Source: Roseiarcus sp963824475
GTDB lineage: Bacteria > Pseudomonadota > Alphaproteobacteria > Rhizobiales > Beijerinckiaceae
Reading direction: 5' to 3'
Length of the DNA stretch: 64,000 nt
NCBI GenBank assembly: GCA_963824475.1
Contig: CAWGPR010000007.1
Location: 124,001-188,000 of the forward strand
Below, one piece after another: positions 26,408 to 35,572 of this stretch (positions are counted from its first letter, which is position 1; each line of letters opens with the position of its first letter). Below the pieces are notes generated by a model. The model had not been told where the DNA came from and did no database searches. It worked only from the letters and a program-made list of their open reading frames with translations. Both the position numbers and the translations under genes were made by a program.

Positions 26408-27064
26408 CTAGTCGCGCAGAACGACGCTCAACAACGAACTGTGGACCTGCAGTCGCCCATTGTACTCGATGAAACCGAGCTTCCTGAATTTGTTCATGAA
26501 GAAGCTGACGCGGGGCCGGGTCGTCCCAATCATCTCCGCGAGCGTCCCCTGGCTGATTTTCGCGATGATGGGTTCGGGCTTTCCCTCCTTGCCGAAATTC
26601 GCCAGCAGCAGCAGAGTGCGGGCCAGGCGTTTTTCACTCGAATTGAACAATTGGTCCACGAGGTCCGCCTCAAACTGACTGTTACGGATCAACAGGTGAG
26701 AGGTGAACGCCTCAGCAAAACCGGGCTTGGTATGAAGGAGGCGGATCATCTCCGTTTTTTTGATGCGCATCACAGTAGCGTCGGTCATTGAAGCGGCGGT
26801 CGCCAAACGCAAGGGTTGGGCGATCAGACAGCCTTCGCCGAAAAAGTCCCCCTCGCCCAGCAGGGCGACGACCGCTTCCCTCCCTTGCTTGGAGGTCACG
26901 CCAACTTTTATCTTGCCCCGCAGAATGTAAAAGACGGAGTCGGCGGCGTCTCCCTGCGAGAAAATGACCCTCTCGCTCCGATACTCAAGTTTGGTTCGGC
27001 CGCGGCCCGTGGTCGCAAGGAGCAGGCTCGGGTCAACCGAGGGGCCCCTGACCTTCACTGCCAT
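26408..27064 (-). CDS. Crp/Fnr-family transcriptional regulator
   Basis: A 218-residue regulator. The N-terminal cyclic-nucleotide-binding-type jelly roll includes GDAADSVFYILRGKIKVGVT and GEGDFFGEGCLIAQPLRLAT. The C-terminal winged helix includes ISQGTLAEMIGTTRPRVSFF followed by MNKFRKLGFIEYNG. There are no N-terminal cysteines, so it is not an oxygen-sensing 4Fe-4S FNR. The ATG at 27064 is preferred over a TTG 20 codons upstream. It is flanked by two paralogous small genes and a matching half-palindrome box, suggesting a local regulon. Confidence 0.88.
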   Translation of the reverse strand: MAVKVRGPSVDPSLLLATTGRGRTKLEYRSERVIFSQGDAADSVFYILRGKIKVGVTSKQGREAVVALLGEGDFFGEGCLIAQPLRLATAASMTDATVMRIKKTEMIRLLHTKPGFAEAFTSHLLIRNSQFEADLVDQLFNSSEKRLARTLLLLANFGKEGKPEPIIAKISQGTLAEMIGTTRPRVSFFMNKFRKLGFIEYNGRLQVHSSLLSVVLRD

Positions 27065-27364
27065 GTTCCAAGTCCCCTGTCCCCAAACCTGGATTTGAGC
27101 GGCCGGAATCTTAGCGTCGGCCAATTGAACGGACTAAAGTCGCTCGGGAGATTGGAACCGGCTAGCTGCGGAGCGTTGGACGGAACGGATAGAGGAGCAA
27201 TGCGACGCCACTTTCCGCCTGATTGCGGAACGTCGATCTCACCCTGAATGGGACTGGGCCTCACGTTCGCGGTTCCGCGCCGCGCGATACCCGGCCGCGC
27301 GCGGATGGCGCCGGACGCAGAAAGCCGCCCAAAAGCGGCCTTTCTGTCCGCCTGACAGTTCACT

Positions 27365-27574
27365 CTACCTCAGCGTATGATCATCTCGAACCTTGCGGCG
27401 CGCCCTGCGCGCGGCGGCCTCGAAGTTCCCCAGGGCGATCGCCTTATCGAGGAACGCCCGAGATAGGTCCGACAACATCGCCACCTCCGTCGCCCCGTCC
27501 GGTGGGGGCTCCATCTCCCGGAGCACTTCGTAGGCTAGCGAAATCAGGCGCGAGCGCCGCTCTAGTTCATCCAT
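27365..27574 (-). CDS. Small protein of unknown function, paralog 2
   Basis: A 69-residue helical protein: MDELERRSRLISLAYEVLRE, then MEPPPDGATEVAMLSDLSRA and FLDKAIALGNFEAAARRARR. It is a paralog of the protein at 25907-26134. Together they bracket the Crp/Fnr gene on the same strand. No FNR-type box was found upstream of this copy. Function unknown. Confidence 0.68.
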   Translation of the reverse strand: MDELERRSRLISLAYEVLREMEPPPDGATEVAMLSDLSRAFLDKAIALGNFEAAARRARRKVRDDHTLR

Positions 27575-27594
27575 TTTAGTCTGCGAGAGCGATT

Positions 27595-28361
27595 TTACTC
27601 GGCGAAAGCGATCCCCTTTCGCGAAGACCGATAGCCCGCGAAACCGAGGCCGGCAAAACCGAGCAGCATCATCACCCAGGAAGACGGTTCCGGCACCGTC
27701 GTCGCGACCATCCCCACACCGCGATTGAGCAACTCTCCACCTGGGTCCAGGGTATAGACCACTTCTTCGGTCATAGAGAACGGCGAAGTGGCGGTGAACG
27801 GTCCCGACAGATTGTGGCTAAAGCTCTGCACGAGACCCGTGGCCGTGAAGCTGAAGGAGTCGAGCAACGTGCCGGGTGTGTTCTCCGGGTTCGCGCCCTG
27901 CGTGTTGGTCGGATCAGCAAACCAGCTGAAGGTTATGGTCGACCCGACAGTGCCCTGAAAAGTGCCTGAGCCGGCAAGTTCGAATTTGCTGACCGGAGCC
28001 GCGAAGTCGACGTCGCTCACAAAAAGGGTGACCGTTACAGGGTACGGGTTCGTGTTACTTAGGGCCAACGACGAAATGTTAAGGCTGTCAATACCAGGGG
28101 CGCCCGGAACGCCAGTCGCCGTAAAGATATCGCCATCCACTGTTTCGCCATTATAAAAGAAAGGTTCGGGGGTAAACGTAAGGATGTTGTTGGCTGCGCC
28201 CCCATAGACGCAGCTGCCAGCGCTAGGTGGAGCACAAGTGAGAGGTGGCGACCTCCGGGAACTACGCTTGCAAAGAACTGCAAGCCCGCATTGGCTGGAG
28301 TGGCGAGAGCTGCGATTGGAAACATCGCCGCGATGGCTGCTATTTGGACTGAGTGGCGCAT
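27595..28361 (-). pseudogene. PEP-CTERM sorting-domain protein with one frameshift
   Basis: The first frame starts MRHSVQIAAIAAMFPIAALA and reads through a signal peptide to FASVVPGG near 28250. The protein then continues one frame over as SPPLTCAPPSAGSCVYGGAA, NNILTFTPEPFFYNG and the exported domain. It ends in VPEPSSWVMMLLGFAGLGFA followed by GYRSSRK, a textbook PEP-CTERM anchor processed by an exosortase. The start has AAAGGGGG upstream. A single-base error or a recent mutation would explain the break. No exosortase gene is in the window. Confidence 0.8.
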
Positions 28362-28733
28362 AGTAACCCCCTTTCGCCTTAGAGAGAGTCCGGTTCGCCT
28401 TACAGAGAGAGCGACAGCGTCGCCTTCATAGAAATAACCCATACAACCATAGGCGGAAAGAGTCAAGAAGTTTTTACAACTCAGCGATGCAACTTGCTGG
28501 TTGTCATGCGGCAAAAGCAGGCGTCAAGCACTGATTACGCTGCGAAAGGCCGCTGAGATACCTTGGCTTATAACACTAACGTCAGCTTCGAGGCGCCCTT
28601 GACCATCCAGAGCTCACACTGTAACCCCTTGTTTACACGGGCGCCACAAAGATAGGTTCACACATATGAGCTTCTTGCATAATCCCTTGAGCGAGGTGAA
28701 TTTTCCTGCGCCGGGCGGGTGCACCTAGCTGGG
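28362..28733. other. Intergenic region between PEP-CTERM gene and transposase
   Basis: About 370 bases with no gene seen. It should contain the promoter of the PEP-CTERM gene and one end of the transposable element; I could not define inverted repeats. Confidence 0.45.
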
Positions 28734-29927
28734 TCAGGCAGGGGCGGTCCTGTAGTCGACGACACGGATGATCTGATCGACGGCGAGGGCGACGATGCCG
28801 AACATGAGATGGCATTTGACCTTGAGTGCGCCGCGGACGCGGAGAAATCTGGCGCCGAACTCGTCTTTCAGACGGGCGTTGACGCGTTCGGCCATGGTGC
28901 GGAAATCGTAGATCAGGTCGTCGAAGTCGGGCCTGTGGATGAGCTTCAGGCGCTCGACTTCGCGGCCCCATTCGGCCTTGGCTTGGTGGTCGGCGCGAAA
29001 GTTGCGGTCGACGATAGGAGCGTGGCCCAGCGTCCGGCTCTGGTCGTGGATCGCGGCGGCGTCGTAGGCGGCGTCCATGAGATCGTAGAGATAGGCGACG
29101 CGGGCGCTCGTCATGGTCATCAAGGGAATGGCGGCCTGGCTGTCGTGGACGGAGGCCGAGGTCAGCACGCAGGAGACTGGGATTTGGCCGCAGGCCACGT
29201 CGATGTGGAGTTTGTACCCGGTCCAGGTCTCTTTGTAGCCCTTGCTGTTTTTCTTGCAGCCGACGTCGCAGGCGGTGGGCAGGTCGGCGAGCATCTGGCT
29301 GAGGTTCTGCGTGACCTGCCGCTTGAGACGCGTCGGCTCCGGCCTCGGACGCTGTTCGCCCTTGCGTGGACGTCCGCGCTTGCGCGGCGGCGCGGGATTA
29401 TCGGGCGCCGGGGGATCGTCTTTGCCGTCGTTGGCCGTGTTCTGGACCGGCTTCTCGCGCGCTTCGATCTCGGTGGCGTCGCGCGCGATCGCCCCGATGA
29501 TGCGTCCCCCGAGCGCACGCTCGATCAGCGCGGCGTGGATCTTGTCTGGCAGCGCGCCGCGCGCGAATTCGGCGAACGCCCGGGAAAACGTGGCTTCGGA
29601 AGGCACTTGCGAGCGTCGCTCCCAGCCGAGGATGCGACGCAGGGACTTGTCGACGTCGAGGCGCTCGATCAGGGCGCTGGTGGTGGGAACGCCCAGGACC
29701 GCCTTGGCCACGAAAGCTCGGGCGAGGGCGCGGCGGTCCTCGGGCGGCCGGCCCGGCCCCCTGGGCGGCTCAGGAACGAACGCTTCGAGGCCGATCACGT
29801 CGAGCGTGGTGACGAGACGGCCCAACGCTTCGGTGATCGGATCGTTGTCCTCGCGCATCCAAGGGAACAAAAAGCCCTGGATGTAGCTCCAGCGAGCCTT
29901 CATCGCGTCGAGAGGGTCGTCTGTCAT
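28734..29927 (-). CDS. DDE transposase (IS4/IS5-like, DUF772 type)
   Basis: A 397-residue transposase that appears intact. The N-terminal DUF772-like part includes RALARAFVAKAVLGVPTTSA and SQVPSEATFSRAFAEFARG. A KRGRPRKGEQRPRPEPTRLK basic linker precedes the DDE domain. Catalytic candidates are in AIARDATEIEARE, YLYDLMDAAYDA and YDFRTMAERVNARLKDEFGA. Start MTDDPLDAMKARW at 29927 is preferred over an earlier ATG. No clear inverted repeats were recognised, so element boundaries are not given. Confidence 0.82.
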   Translation of the reverse strand: MTDDPLDAMKARWSYIQGFLFPWMREDNDPITEALGRLVTTLDVIGLEAFVPEPPRGPGRPPEDRRALARAFVAKAVLGVPTTSALIERLDVDKSLRRILGWERRSQVPSEATFSRAFAEFARGALPDKIHAALIERALGGRIIGAIARDATEIEAREKPVQNTANDGKDDPPAPDNPAPPRKRGRPRKGEQRPRPEPTRLKRQVTQNLSQMLADLPTACDVGCKKNSKGYKETWTGYKLHIDVACGQIPVSCVLTSASVHDSQAAIPLMTMTSARVAYLYDLMDAAYDAAAIHDQSRTLGHAPIVDRNFRADHQAKAEWGREVERLKLIHRPDFDDLIYDFRTMAERVNARLKDEFGARFLRVRGALKVKCHLMFGIVALAVDQIIRVVDYRTAPA

Positions 29928-30245
29928 GTCTACAGCCACGGCTGAAGCGAATCGGTTTCTACGATAACAGCGCCACACCTGAACAACAATCTAAATATAT
30001 TTCACTATCCTACTTGACAACGATAACAACCGCTCTAAATACTATAGCCTTACCCGACTGAATTCGTCAATCTATTTGCAAGAGGCTCATATATAACGAA
30101 TTTATCTGCCGGATTTATTATTACACCGGACTTAATATTACATAAGCTTCCAAATCAGCTTTGACTTGCGGATTGAGCATGCTGAACGCGGTCTCAAGGC
30201 GTCGAAAGGTCCCGGCGGACAGGCTTAACAGGTCCGGCGCGAAGC
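29928..30245. other. AT-rich intergenic region
   Basis: About 318 bases. From about 29985 to 30165 it is strongly AT-rich against a GC-rich background (stretches such as AAATATATTTCAC). No gene is visible. It may be foreign DNA brought in with the transposase. Confidence 0.5.
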
Positions 30246-30686
30246 TCAGCGGTTCCGCACAGCAATCATGGCGTCGCGCAGAACGTTGACCTCGTCCCGC
30301 GATTCCTGCCACCGCGAAACCATGACGTCCCGGATCGACAGCATGCCGACGAGCTTCAAGCCGTCCATGACCGGCAAATGGCGGATGCGGTGCTTGTGCA
30401 TGAGCCTCTCCGCCTCGACCATGGTCATGTCCTGCGGGCAGGTCGTGACCTCGCGCGTCATGAGGTCCCGAACGTGCATGTCGGCGAGCCTGGCCCCGTC
30501 CTTGGCGAAAGCGCGCACGACATCGCGCTCGGAGATGATTCCGACCAGGGTCCCATGGGCGTCGCAGACCGGGAAGGCGCCGATGTTGAGCGCGCTGAGG
30601 CGCGTGCAGATCGACGTGATCGATTCCTCGGGAATGCAAGTCGCCAGAGACTGCCGGTTCGACTTCAGGACGTCTGCAACCCTCAT
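30246..30686 (-). CDS. CBS-domain protein
   Basis: A 146-residue protein consisting of a CBS pair. The first CBS is residues about 10-70 (TSICTRLSALNIGAFPVCDA, then GTLVGIISERDVVRAF). The second is about 77-135 (VRDLMTREVTTCPQDMTMVE, then RIRHLPVMDGLKLVGMLSIR). The start at 30686 is chosen for MRVADVLKS, the normal family start; a longer frame has no domain support. Stand-alone CBS pairs bind adenine nucleotides and act as energy sensors. The partner is unknown. Confidence 0.88.
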   Translation of the reverse strand: MRVADVLKSNRQSLATCIPEESITSICTRLSALNIGAFPVCDAHGTLVGIISERDVVRAFAKDGARLADMHVRDLMTREVTTCPQDMTMVEAERLMHKHRIRHLPVMDGLKLVGMLSIRDVMVSRWQESRDEVNVLRDAMIAVRNR

Positions 30687-30874
30687 GGAGAGCCTCCATT
30701 CGACGGTTCGGTTGTTCGCACGCTCCCTCGACAACCTGTCGCCGGAGTTGGTCTGAAACAAGGCCGGCCACCCGAATGGCTGCACGCCCTTGATCATGGG
30801 CCTGGTTTGAGGCATACGAGCGCCTCCTTGATTAGCCGCCGCGGGCCCGTCCCCCCGCGGGAAGCCTTCTGGTG

Positions 30875-31006
30875 ATGAACGTGAAAGTCCGCAATTCGCT
30901 GAAATCCTTGCGCAACCGCCATCGCGACAACCGCCTCGTGCGTCGCAAGGGCCGCGTCTACATCATCAACAAGACGCAGAAGCGCTTCAAGGCGCGGCAG
31001 GGATAG
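30875..31006 (+). CDS. rpmJ: 50S ribosomal protein L36, type B (no zinc motif)
   Basis: A 43-residue basic protein: MNVKVRNSLKSLRNRHRDNR, then LVRRKGRVYIINKTQKRFKA and RQG. This is the YkgO/type-B form lacking the CxxC...H zinc ligands, usual for the main L36 of Hyphomicrobiales. It lies between the divergent CBS gene and a TPR gene. Confidence 0.95.
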   Translation: MNVKVRNSLKSLRNRHRDNRLVRRKGRVYIINKTQKRFKARQG

Positions 31007-31062
31007 CTGTCGACGCGCCGATCTTTTTTGACGACGGCCGTCTCGCGCGATAGAATTGTGTG

Positions 31063-31701
31063 ATGCGGCGTACCGCGCACTCCCTTTTCGCGAGCCTGGC
31101 GATCGCGGCCATTTTGGCGGGCGCGCCCGTATGGGCGGCCGATCTCTCGACTGCGCCAGAGGCCAAGCCGGACGGTCCGGCCCCGCAGGCCAAACAGGAC
31201 GAGGCGGCGCCGAAAACGCCCGCCGAAGAGCGCGCCGACCTCTACGCGCGGCTCGCCGCGTCAAAGGACGCGGACGAGACCGCGGGGATCATCACCCTGC
31301 TCCTGCACAGCTATTCCGAATCCGGCTCCGACACCGGCGATCTTCTGCTCCAGCGGGCGCGGCATGCAATCGGGGTCGAGGAATATGACGACGCGCTCAA
31401 AATCCTCGATCAGACGATCGCGCTCCTGCCCGACTGGGCGGAAGGCTGGAACGCCCGCGCGACCGCGCGCTACCTCGATGACGATTACAACGGCTCGATG
31501 GCCGACATCGCTCAGACGCTCAAGCGCGAGCCCAACCACCTCGGCGCGCTCATGGGCATGGCGGCGATCCTCGAGGCGCGTGACAAGCGCGAAGACGCGC
31601 TCAAGGTCTATGAGCGCGCCCTGGCGATCGCGCCGCACTGGCGCAACGCTGAGGAGGCGGCCGACAAGCTCAAGGCCGCGCTCGCCGGCAGCGAGCTTTA
31701 G
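31063..31701 (+). CDS. Periplasmic TPR-repeat protein
   Basis: A 212-residue exported protein. Signal peptide: MRRTAHSLFASLAIAAILAG, cleaved after VWA. A charged linker rich in Pro and Lys follows. Three TPR-like helical pairs occupy residues about 95-205 (EEYDDALKILDQTIALLPDW, YNGSMADIAQTLKREPNHLG, DKREDALKVYERALAIAPHW). It probably acts as a periplasmic scaffold. It follows rpmJ after 56 bases and may share its promoter. Confidence 0.86.
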   Translation: MRRTAHSLFASLAIAAILAGAPVWAADLSTAPEAKPDGPAPQAKQDEAAPKTPAEERADLYARLAASKDADETAGIITLLLHSYSESGSDTGDLLLQRARHAIGVEEYDDALKILDQTIALLPDWAEGWNARATARYLDDDYNGSMADIAQTLKREPNHLGALMGMAAILEARDKREDALKVYERALAIAPHWRNAEEAADKLKAALAGSEL

Positions 31702-31881
31702 CACCCCTTCAGCGCAAGGCTGAAGCCCGCCGCGGCCGGGTGTGCAATTCTGCACGCGACTCAGTCTTTTCAATCATTTAACCTCATTTTTCTGCAACTC
31801 GGAAAAAGCGCTTCCCCTTTATACATTCTGACCTCGGTCTAAGGCTCGCCCGACCGCTTGCGCCCCCCGCGCCTCGCCGCT

Positions 31882-31902
31882 AGTGTTGTCTGAGACAACA
31901 CT
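31882..31902 (+). promoter_or_regulatory. Palindromic operator of the MarR-GNAT gene
   Basis: A perfect inverted repeat of 10-bp arms, AGTGTTGTCT and AGACAACACT, around one central base, ending 13 bases before the ATG at 31916. Its size and position fit a MarR-family operator for autoregulation. Confidence 0.75.
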
Positions 31903-31915
31903 TAGGACCGCCGCC

Positions 31916-32839
31916 ATGACGCTGACCGACGAGATGCGCTCCTTCAACCGGTTCTATACCCTTAAGATCGGGCTTTTGAACCGCAGCCTGCCGGCGACCG
32001 ACCTGTCGCTGCCGGAAGCGCGGGTTCTCTATGAACTGGCCCACGCGCCCGAGGGCGGCCGGACGGCGGCGGAGGTCGGCCGCACGCTCGAGATGGACAA
32101 GGCGCATTTGAGCCGCATCGTGGCCCGATTCCGCGCCCGCGGGCTGGCGGCGAGCCGCGTCAGCCCCGATCATCGCAAGCACAGGCTGCTCACGCTGACC
32201 GAGGCGGGCCGCAAAGTCTTCGCCGCGGCGGACGCCGCCGCCCGGACGCAAATGGACGCCCTGCTCGAGCCGATCGAATTCAGCGCGCGCACTCGCCTCG
32301 TCGAGGCGATGCGCTTGATCCGCGCCGCTCTGAGCGACCGGGAGGCCAAGGACGGGGACATGAGCTTGCGGCGGCTCAAGCCGGGCGACGTCGGCTGGAT
32401 CATCCATCGCCAGGCGGTCCTCTATCACGAGGAATACGGCTGGGACTGGACTTACGAGGCGCTCGCGAGCCGCATCCTCGGCGACTTCGTCGCCGGGTTC
32501 GATCCGGCCAAAGAGGACGGCTGGGTCGCCGAGCGCGGCGGCGCGATCGCCGGTTCGATTTTCCTCATGAAGAGCGACGATCCCACGGTCGCCAAGCTCA
32601 GGCTGCTCTATGTCGAGCCATCCGCCCGCGGCGCCCGCCTCGGCCGCACTCTGGTCGCGACATGCATCGCTCGCGCGCGGGAGCTCGGCTATCGCGAGCT
32701 CACTCTATGGACCAACGACATCTTGGTCGCCGCGCGCCATATCTATCAGGCGGCGGGGTTTCGCCTCACCAGTGAAGCGCCGCACCATTCGTTCGGCCAT
32801 GACCTCGTTGGGCAGACCTGGACGCTGGATTTGGCGTGA
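31916..32839 (+). CDS. MarR-type regulator fused to GNAT acetyltransferase
   Basis: A 307-residue bifunctional protein. Residues about 1-140 form a MarR winged helix (LSLPEARVLYELAHAPEGGR, TLEMDKAHLSRIVARFRARG, SPDHRKHRLLTLTEAGRKVF). Residues about 150-305 form a GNAT domain with the acetyl-CoA loop LLYVEPSARGARLGRTLVAT and the YQAAGFRLTSEAPHHSFGHD tail. The start at 31916 places a palindromic operator immediately upstream; an earlier GTG would overlap it. It is presumably autorepressed and acetylates a small metabolite. Its 3' end is duplicated at 34735-34835. Confidence 0.9.
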   Translation: MTLTDEMRSFNRFYTLKIGLLNRSLPATDLSLPEARVLYELAHAPEGGRTAAEVGRTLEMDKAHLSRIVARFRARGLAASRVSPDHRKHRLLTLTEAGRKVFAAADAAARTQMDALLEPIEFSARTRLVEAMRLIRAALSDREAKDGDMSLRRLKPGDVGWIIHRQAVLYHEEYGWDWTYEALASRILGDFVAGFDPAKEDGWVAERGGAIAGSIFLMKSDDPTVAKLRLLYVEPSARGARLGRTLVATCIARARELGYRELTLWTNDILVAARHIYQAAGFRLTSEAPHHSFGHDLVGQTWTLDLA

Positions 32840-32900
32840 ATCCGGGAAGACGGTTCGGGGCGCGTCTTGTGCTAGACTAACGGCCCGCCGAGGGCGCGCT

Positions 32901-34683
32901 ATGAGCGACACCCGGAAAATTGCAGCAATCCTGGTCGCCGATGTCGTCGGCTACAGCCAACTCGCCGGAGCGGACGAGGAGGGAACGCTAGCGCGGTTGC
33001 GGGCGTTGCGCAGCGACCTCATCGACCCAACAATCGCCGCACGCCACGGCCGTCTCGTCAAACGAACTGGCGACGGCAGTCTCATCGAGTTCCGCAGTGT
33101 GGTCGAGGCGGTGCGCTGCGCGATCGAAGTCCAGAGCGGAATGATCGAGCGCAACGCCGGCCTGCCGCCGGAAAAGCGCATCGAGTTTCGCGTCGGCATT
33201 CACTTGGGCGACGTCGTCGAAGAGGCCGACGGCGATCTGATGGGCGACGGCGTCAATATCGCCGCGCGGATCGAGGGCATTTGCGCGCCCGGCGCAATCT
33301 GCCTTTCCGAGGACGCTTATCGCCAGGTCAAAGGGCGGCTCGATCTGGCGATCCGCGATCTCGGCCCGACCCAACTCAAGAACATCGCCGAGCCGATCCG
33401 GGTCTATGCGCTCGAGGTCGGCAAGCCCGCCCAGGCGAAACCCGCGACGGCCCCTGCGTCCGAGAAATCCGTCCCGCCGCGCCTGTCGATGGTCGTCTTG
33501 CCGTTCGCCAATATCGGCGGCGATCCGGAGCAGGAGCATTTCGTCGACGGGGTGACGGAAAGCCTGACGACCGACCTCTCGCGCATTCGCGGCTCGTTCG
33601 TGATCGGACGCAACACCGCCTTCACCTACAAGGGCAAGGCCGTCGATCTGAAGCAGATCGGCCGCGAGTTGAACGTCCGCTATGTCCTTGAGGGCAGCGT
33701 CCAGCGCGGCGGCAACCGCATGCGCGTCAACGTCCAGCTCATCGACGCCGACACCGGCAATCATCTCTGGGCCGAGCGGTTCGAAAAGCCGCTCGCCGAT
33801 CTCTTCGACATGCAGGACGAGATCGTCGCGCGGCTGGCGGGCGCGCTCAACGCCCAGTTGGTCGCGGCCGAGGCGCGACGCGCCGAGCAGGCGCCGAACC
33901 CCGAACTCGATGGACCTCTATTTTCAAGGCTTGGCTTGGCTCAACAGAGGCACAACCCCTGACAATGTGGCGCAAGCACGTAGGTTTTTCGATCGCGCGC
34001 TTACAGCTGATCCCGACAATGTCGATGCCCTCTGTGCATCGGCGCGAACGGACGTAGCTGGGGGCGCACTTTCGTTTGTGGCGGATCCCCTGGCAGCCTT
34101 CTCGGCGGCCGAAGCGAAGTTCGCCAGGGTCTTGTCGTCGGTCCCCGACCATGCGCTTGGCCATATGTGGTTGGGACTACTCCACATATTTACCAAACGA
34201 GCCGCAGAGGGGATCGCGCAATGCGAACATGCATTGGCGCTGGATCGAAATCTTGCCGCGGCCCATTGGGCTATTGGGCTTGGCAAGATTTTCATTGGTC
34301 GCGCCGAAGAAACAGAGGCTCACATTGCCGAGGCCCTCCGCCTCAGCCCGCGCGATACGGAGGCTTACGTTTGGATGCAGGCTGCGGGCAGTGCAAAGGT
34401 CCAACTTGCCAGTTACCAACAAGCCGTTGTGTGGCTTCGACGGGCGGTGGAGGCGAACCGAAATTATCATTTTGCATATTTTTGGCTGGCTTCCGCCCTC
34501 GCGCAGCTTGACCGACTGGATGAGGCACATTCTGCGGTCAAGGCCGGTCTTGCGATAAATCCTGTCTTCTCCGTCTCGCGCGCCCGCGCCCTCTGGACGG
34601 CGCAGAGCGACGACCCGACGTACCTGGCTCAGCTCGAGCCGATATTCGAAGGCATGCGCAAGGCCGGAATCCCCGAAGAATGA
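32901..34683 (+). pseudogene. Class III adenylate cyclase with TolB-like and TPR regions, one frameshift
   Basis: Frame one encodes a class III cyclase catalytic domain (KIAAILVADVVGYSQLAGAD, KRTGDGSLIEFRSVVEAVRC, GDGVNIAARIEGI). Metal aspartates are present in VADVVGYS and TGDGS. It continues into a FlgO/TolB-like domain (LSMVVLPFANIGGDPEQEHF) up to about 33905. The next frame carries NSMDLYFQGLAWLNRGTTPD and TPR repeats to the stop at 34683. One base is lost or gained near 33905. After correction the protein is a typical rhizobial cyclase of about 594 residues. The first frame alone still encodes a full catalytic domain. Confidence 0.85.
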
Positions 34684-34835
34684 CCGCCGCCCGCCGGCTC
34701 GCTGCGGTCCTCGCCGCCGAGGACGTGAGCTCACGCATCTATCAGGCGGCGGGGTTTCGCCTTGTGAGCGAAGCGCCGCATCATTCGTTCGGCCATGACC
34801 TCGTCGGCCAGACCTGGACGCTCGATTTGGCTTAA
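34680..34835 (+). pseudogene. Chimeric remnant: cyclase start joined to GNAT end
   Basis: A 51-codon frame begins MTAARRLAAVLAAEDVSS, resembling the first residues of a class III cyclase (RRLAAILAAD). It switches without a break to RIYQAAGFRLVSEAPHHSFG, then HDLVGQTWTLDLA, the end of the GNAT domain at 32741-32839. Its ATG overlaps the cyclase stop. It looks like the scar of a deletion between tandem GNAT/cyclase units. Confidence 0.65.
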
Positions 34836-34973
34836 GCGCAAGCGGACCAGGGCAATGCAATCAGCGGGCGTGGCGGAGGGTGAGCGACGTCCGCGTCCGT
34901 TGAAGCCTTCTTCACTGTTTCGAAATCGGGGCGCACTAGAACAAGCGCAGGCTGGATTCAGGCAGGTCATTCC

Positions 34974-35411
34974 ATGCGCGCCATTGTCTTCACTTCGCTT
35001 CTTATCGGATTGACCGCCGGCGTTGCCGCGGCCAACGCTCAGGCCGCGGGCCGCATCTCCGTGCCGGTTTCGGGCGTTCGCAATGACAATGGCGTCGTGC
35101 GCTGCGGGCTCTACGACGGGGCCGAGGCCTTCCCCAAAGCCGGACAGGAGAGCCGAGGGGTCATCGCTAAAATCAAAGCCGGGCAGGCCACCTGCGTCTT
35201 CAATGGCTTGAAGCCCGGAACCTATGCGATCGCGGCGTTCCACGCCGAGAACAACGAGACGCAAATGCAATATGGCCTGTTCGGCAAGCCTAAGGAAGGG
35301 TATGGATTCTCCCTCAATCCGTCCTCGAGCATGGGAGCGCCGACATTTGCGGCGGCCGCCTTCGATTATGCGGGCGGCGCCCAGACGATCCCGATCAGGT
35401 TAAATTACTGA
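34974..35411 (+). CDS. DUF2141 secreted protein
   Basis: A 145-residue exported protein with signal peptide MRAIVFTSLLIGLTAGVAAA and a mature DUF2141 beta-sandwich. The pattern is VVRCGLYDGAEAFP, FNGLKPGTYAIAAFHAENNE and YGLFGKPKEGYGFSLNPSS, the family core (G.YA.a..HD.N). The second conserved acidic residue is Glu here. Two cysteines may form a disulfide. Function unknown; such proteins are periplasmic or surface. Confidence 0.87.
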   Translation: MRAIVFTSLLIGLTAGVAAANAQAAGRISVPVSGVRNDNGVVRCGLYDGAEAFPKAGQESRGVIAKIKAGQATCVFNGLKPGTYAIAAFHAENNETQMQYGLFGKPKEGYGFSLNPSSSMGAPTFAAAAFDYAGGAQTIPIRLNY

Positions 35412-35572
35412 ACTGCGCCCTTCGAGGCCGCGATCTGAGGCGCCTGAGGACGGCAATCGGTTTCATCCAAACGTAACAGGCTTTGGCTTCCGCCGCCCAA
35501 TTCGCAATTCGTTAGCCATGTTTGCAAACTTTTAAGCCTCGGGCCATAGCTTGGGCGCGAGAGGGGATTCCG

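Noticed and set aside
28719..29945. A 408-codon frame on the plus strand opposite the transposase
   Set aside because: Antisense shadow; the minus-strand frame has clear DDE transposase motifs.
30121..30771. A 216-codon minus-strand frame overlapping the CBS gene
   Set aside because: It is an alternate-frame shadow; the CBS motifs are in the other frame.
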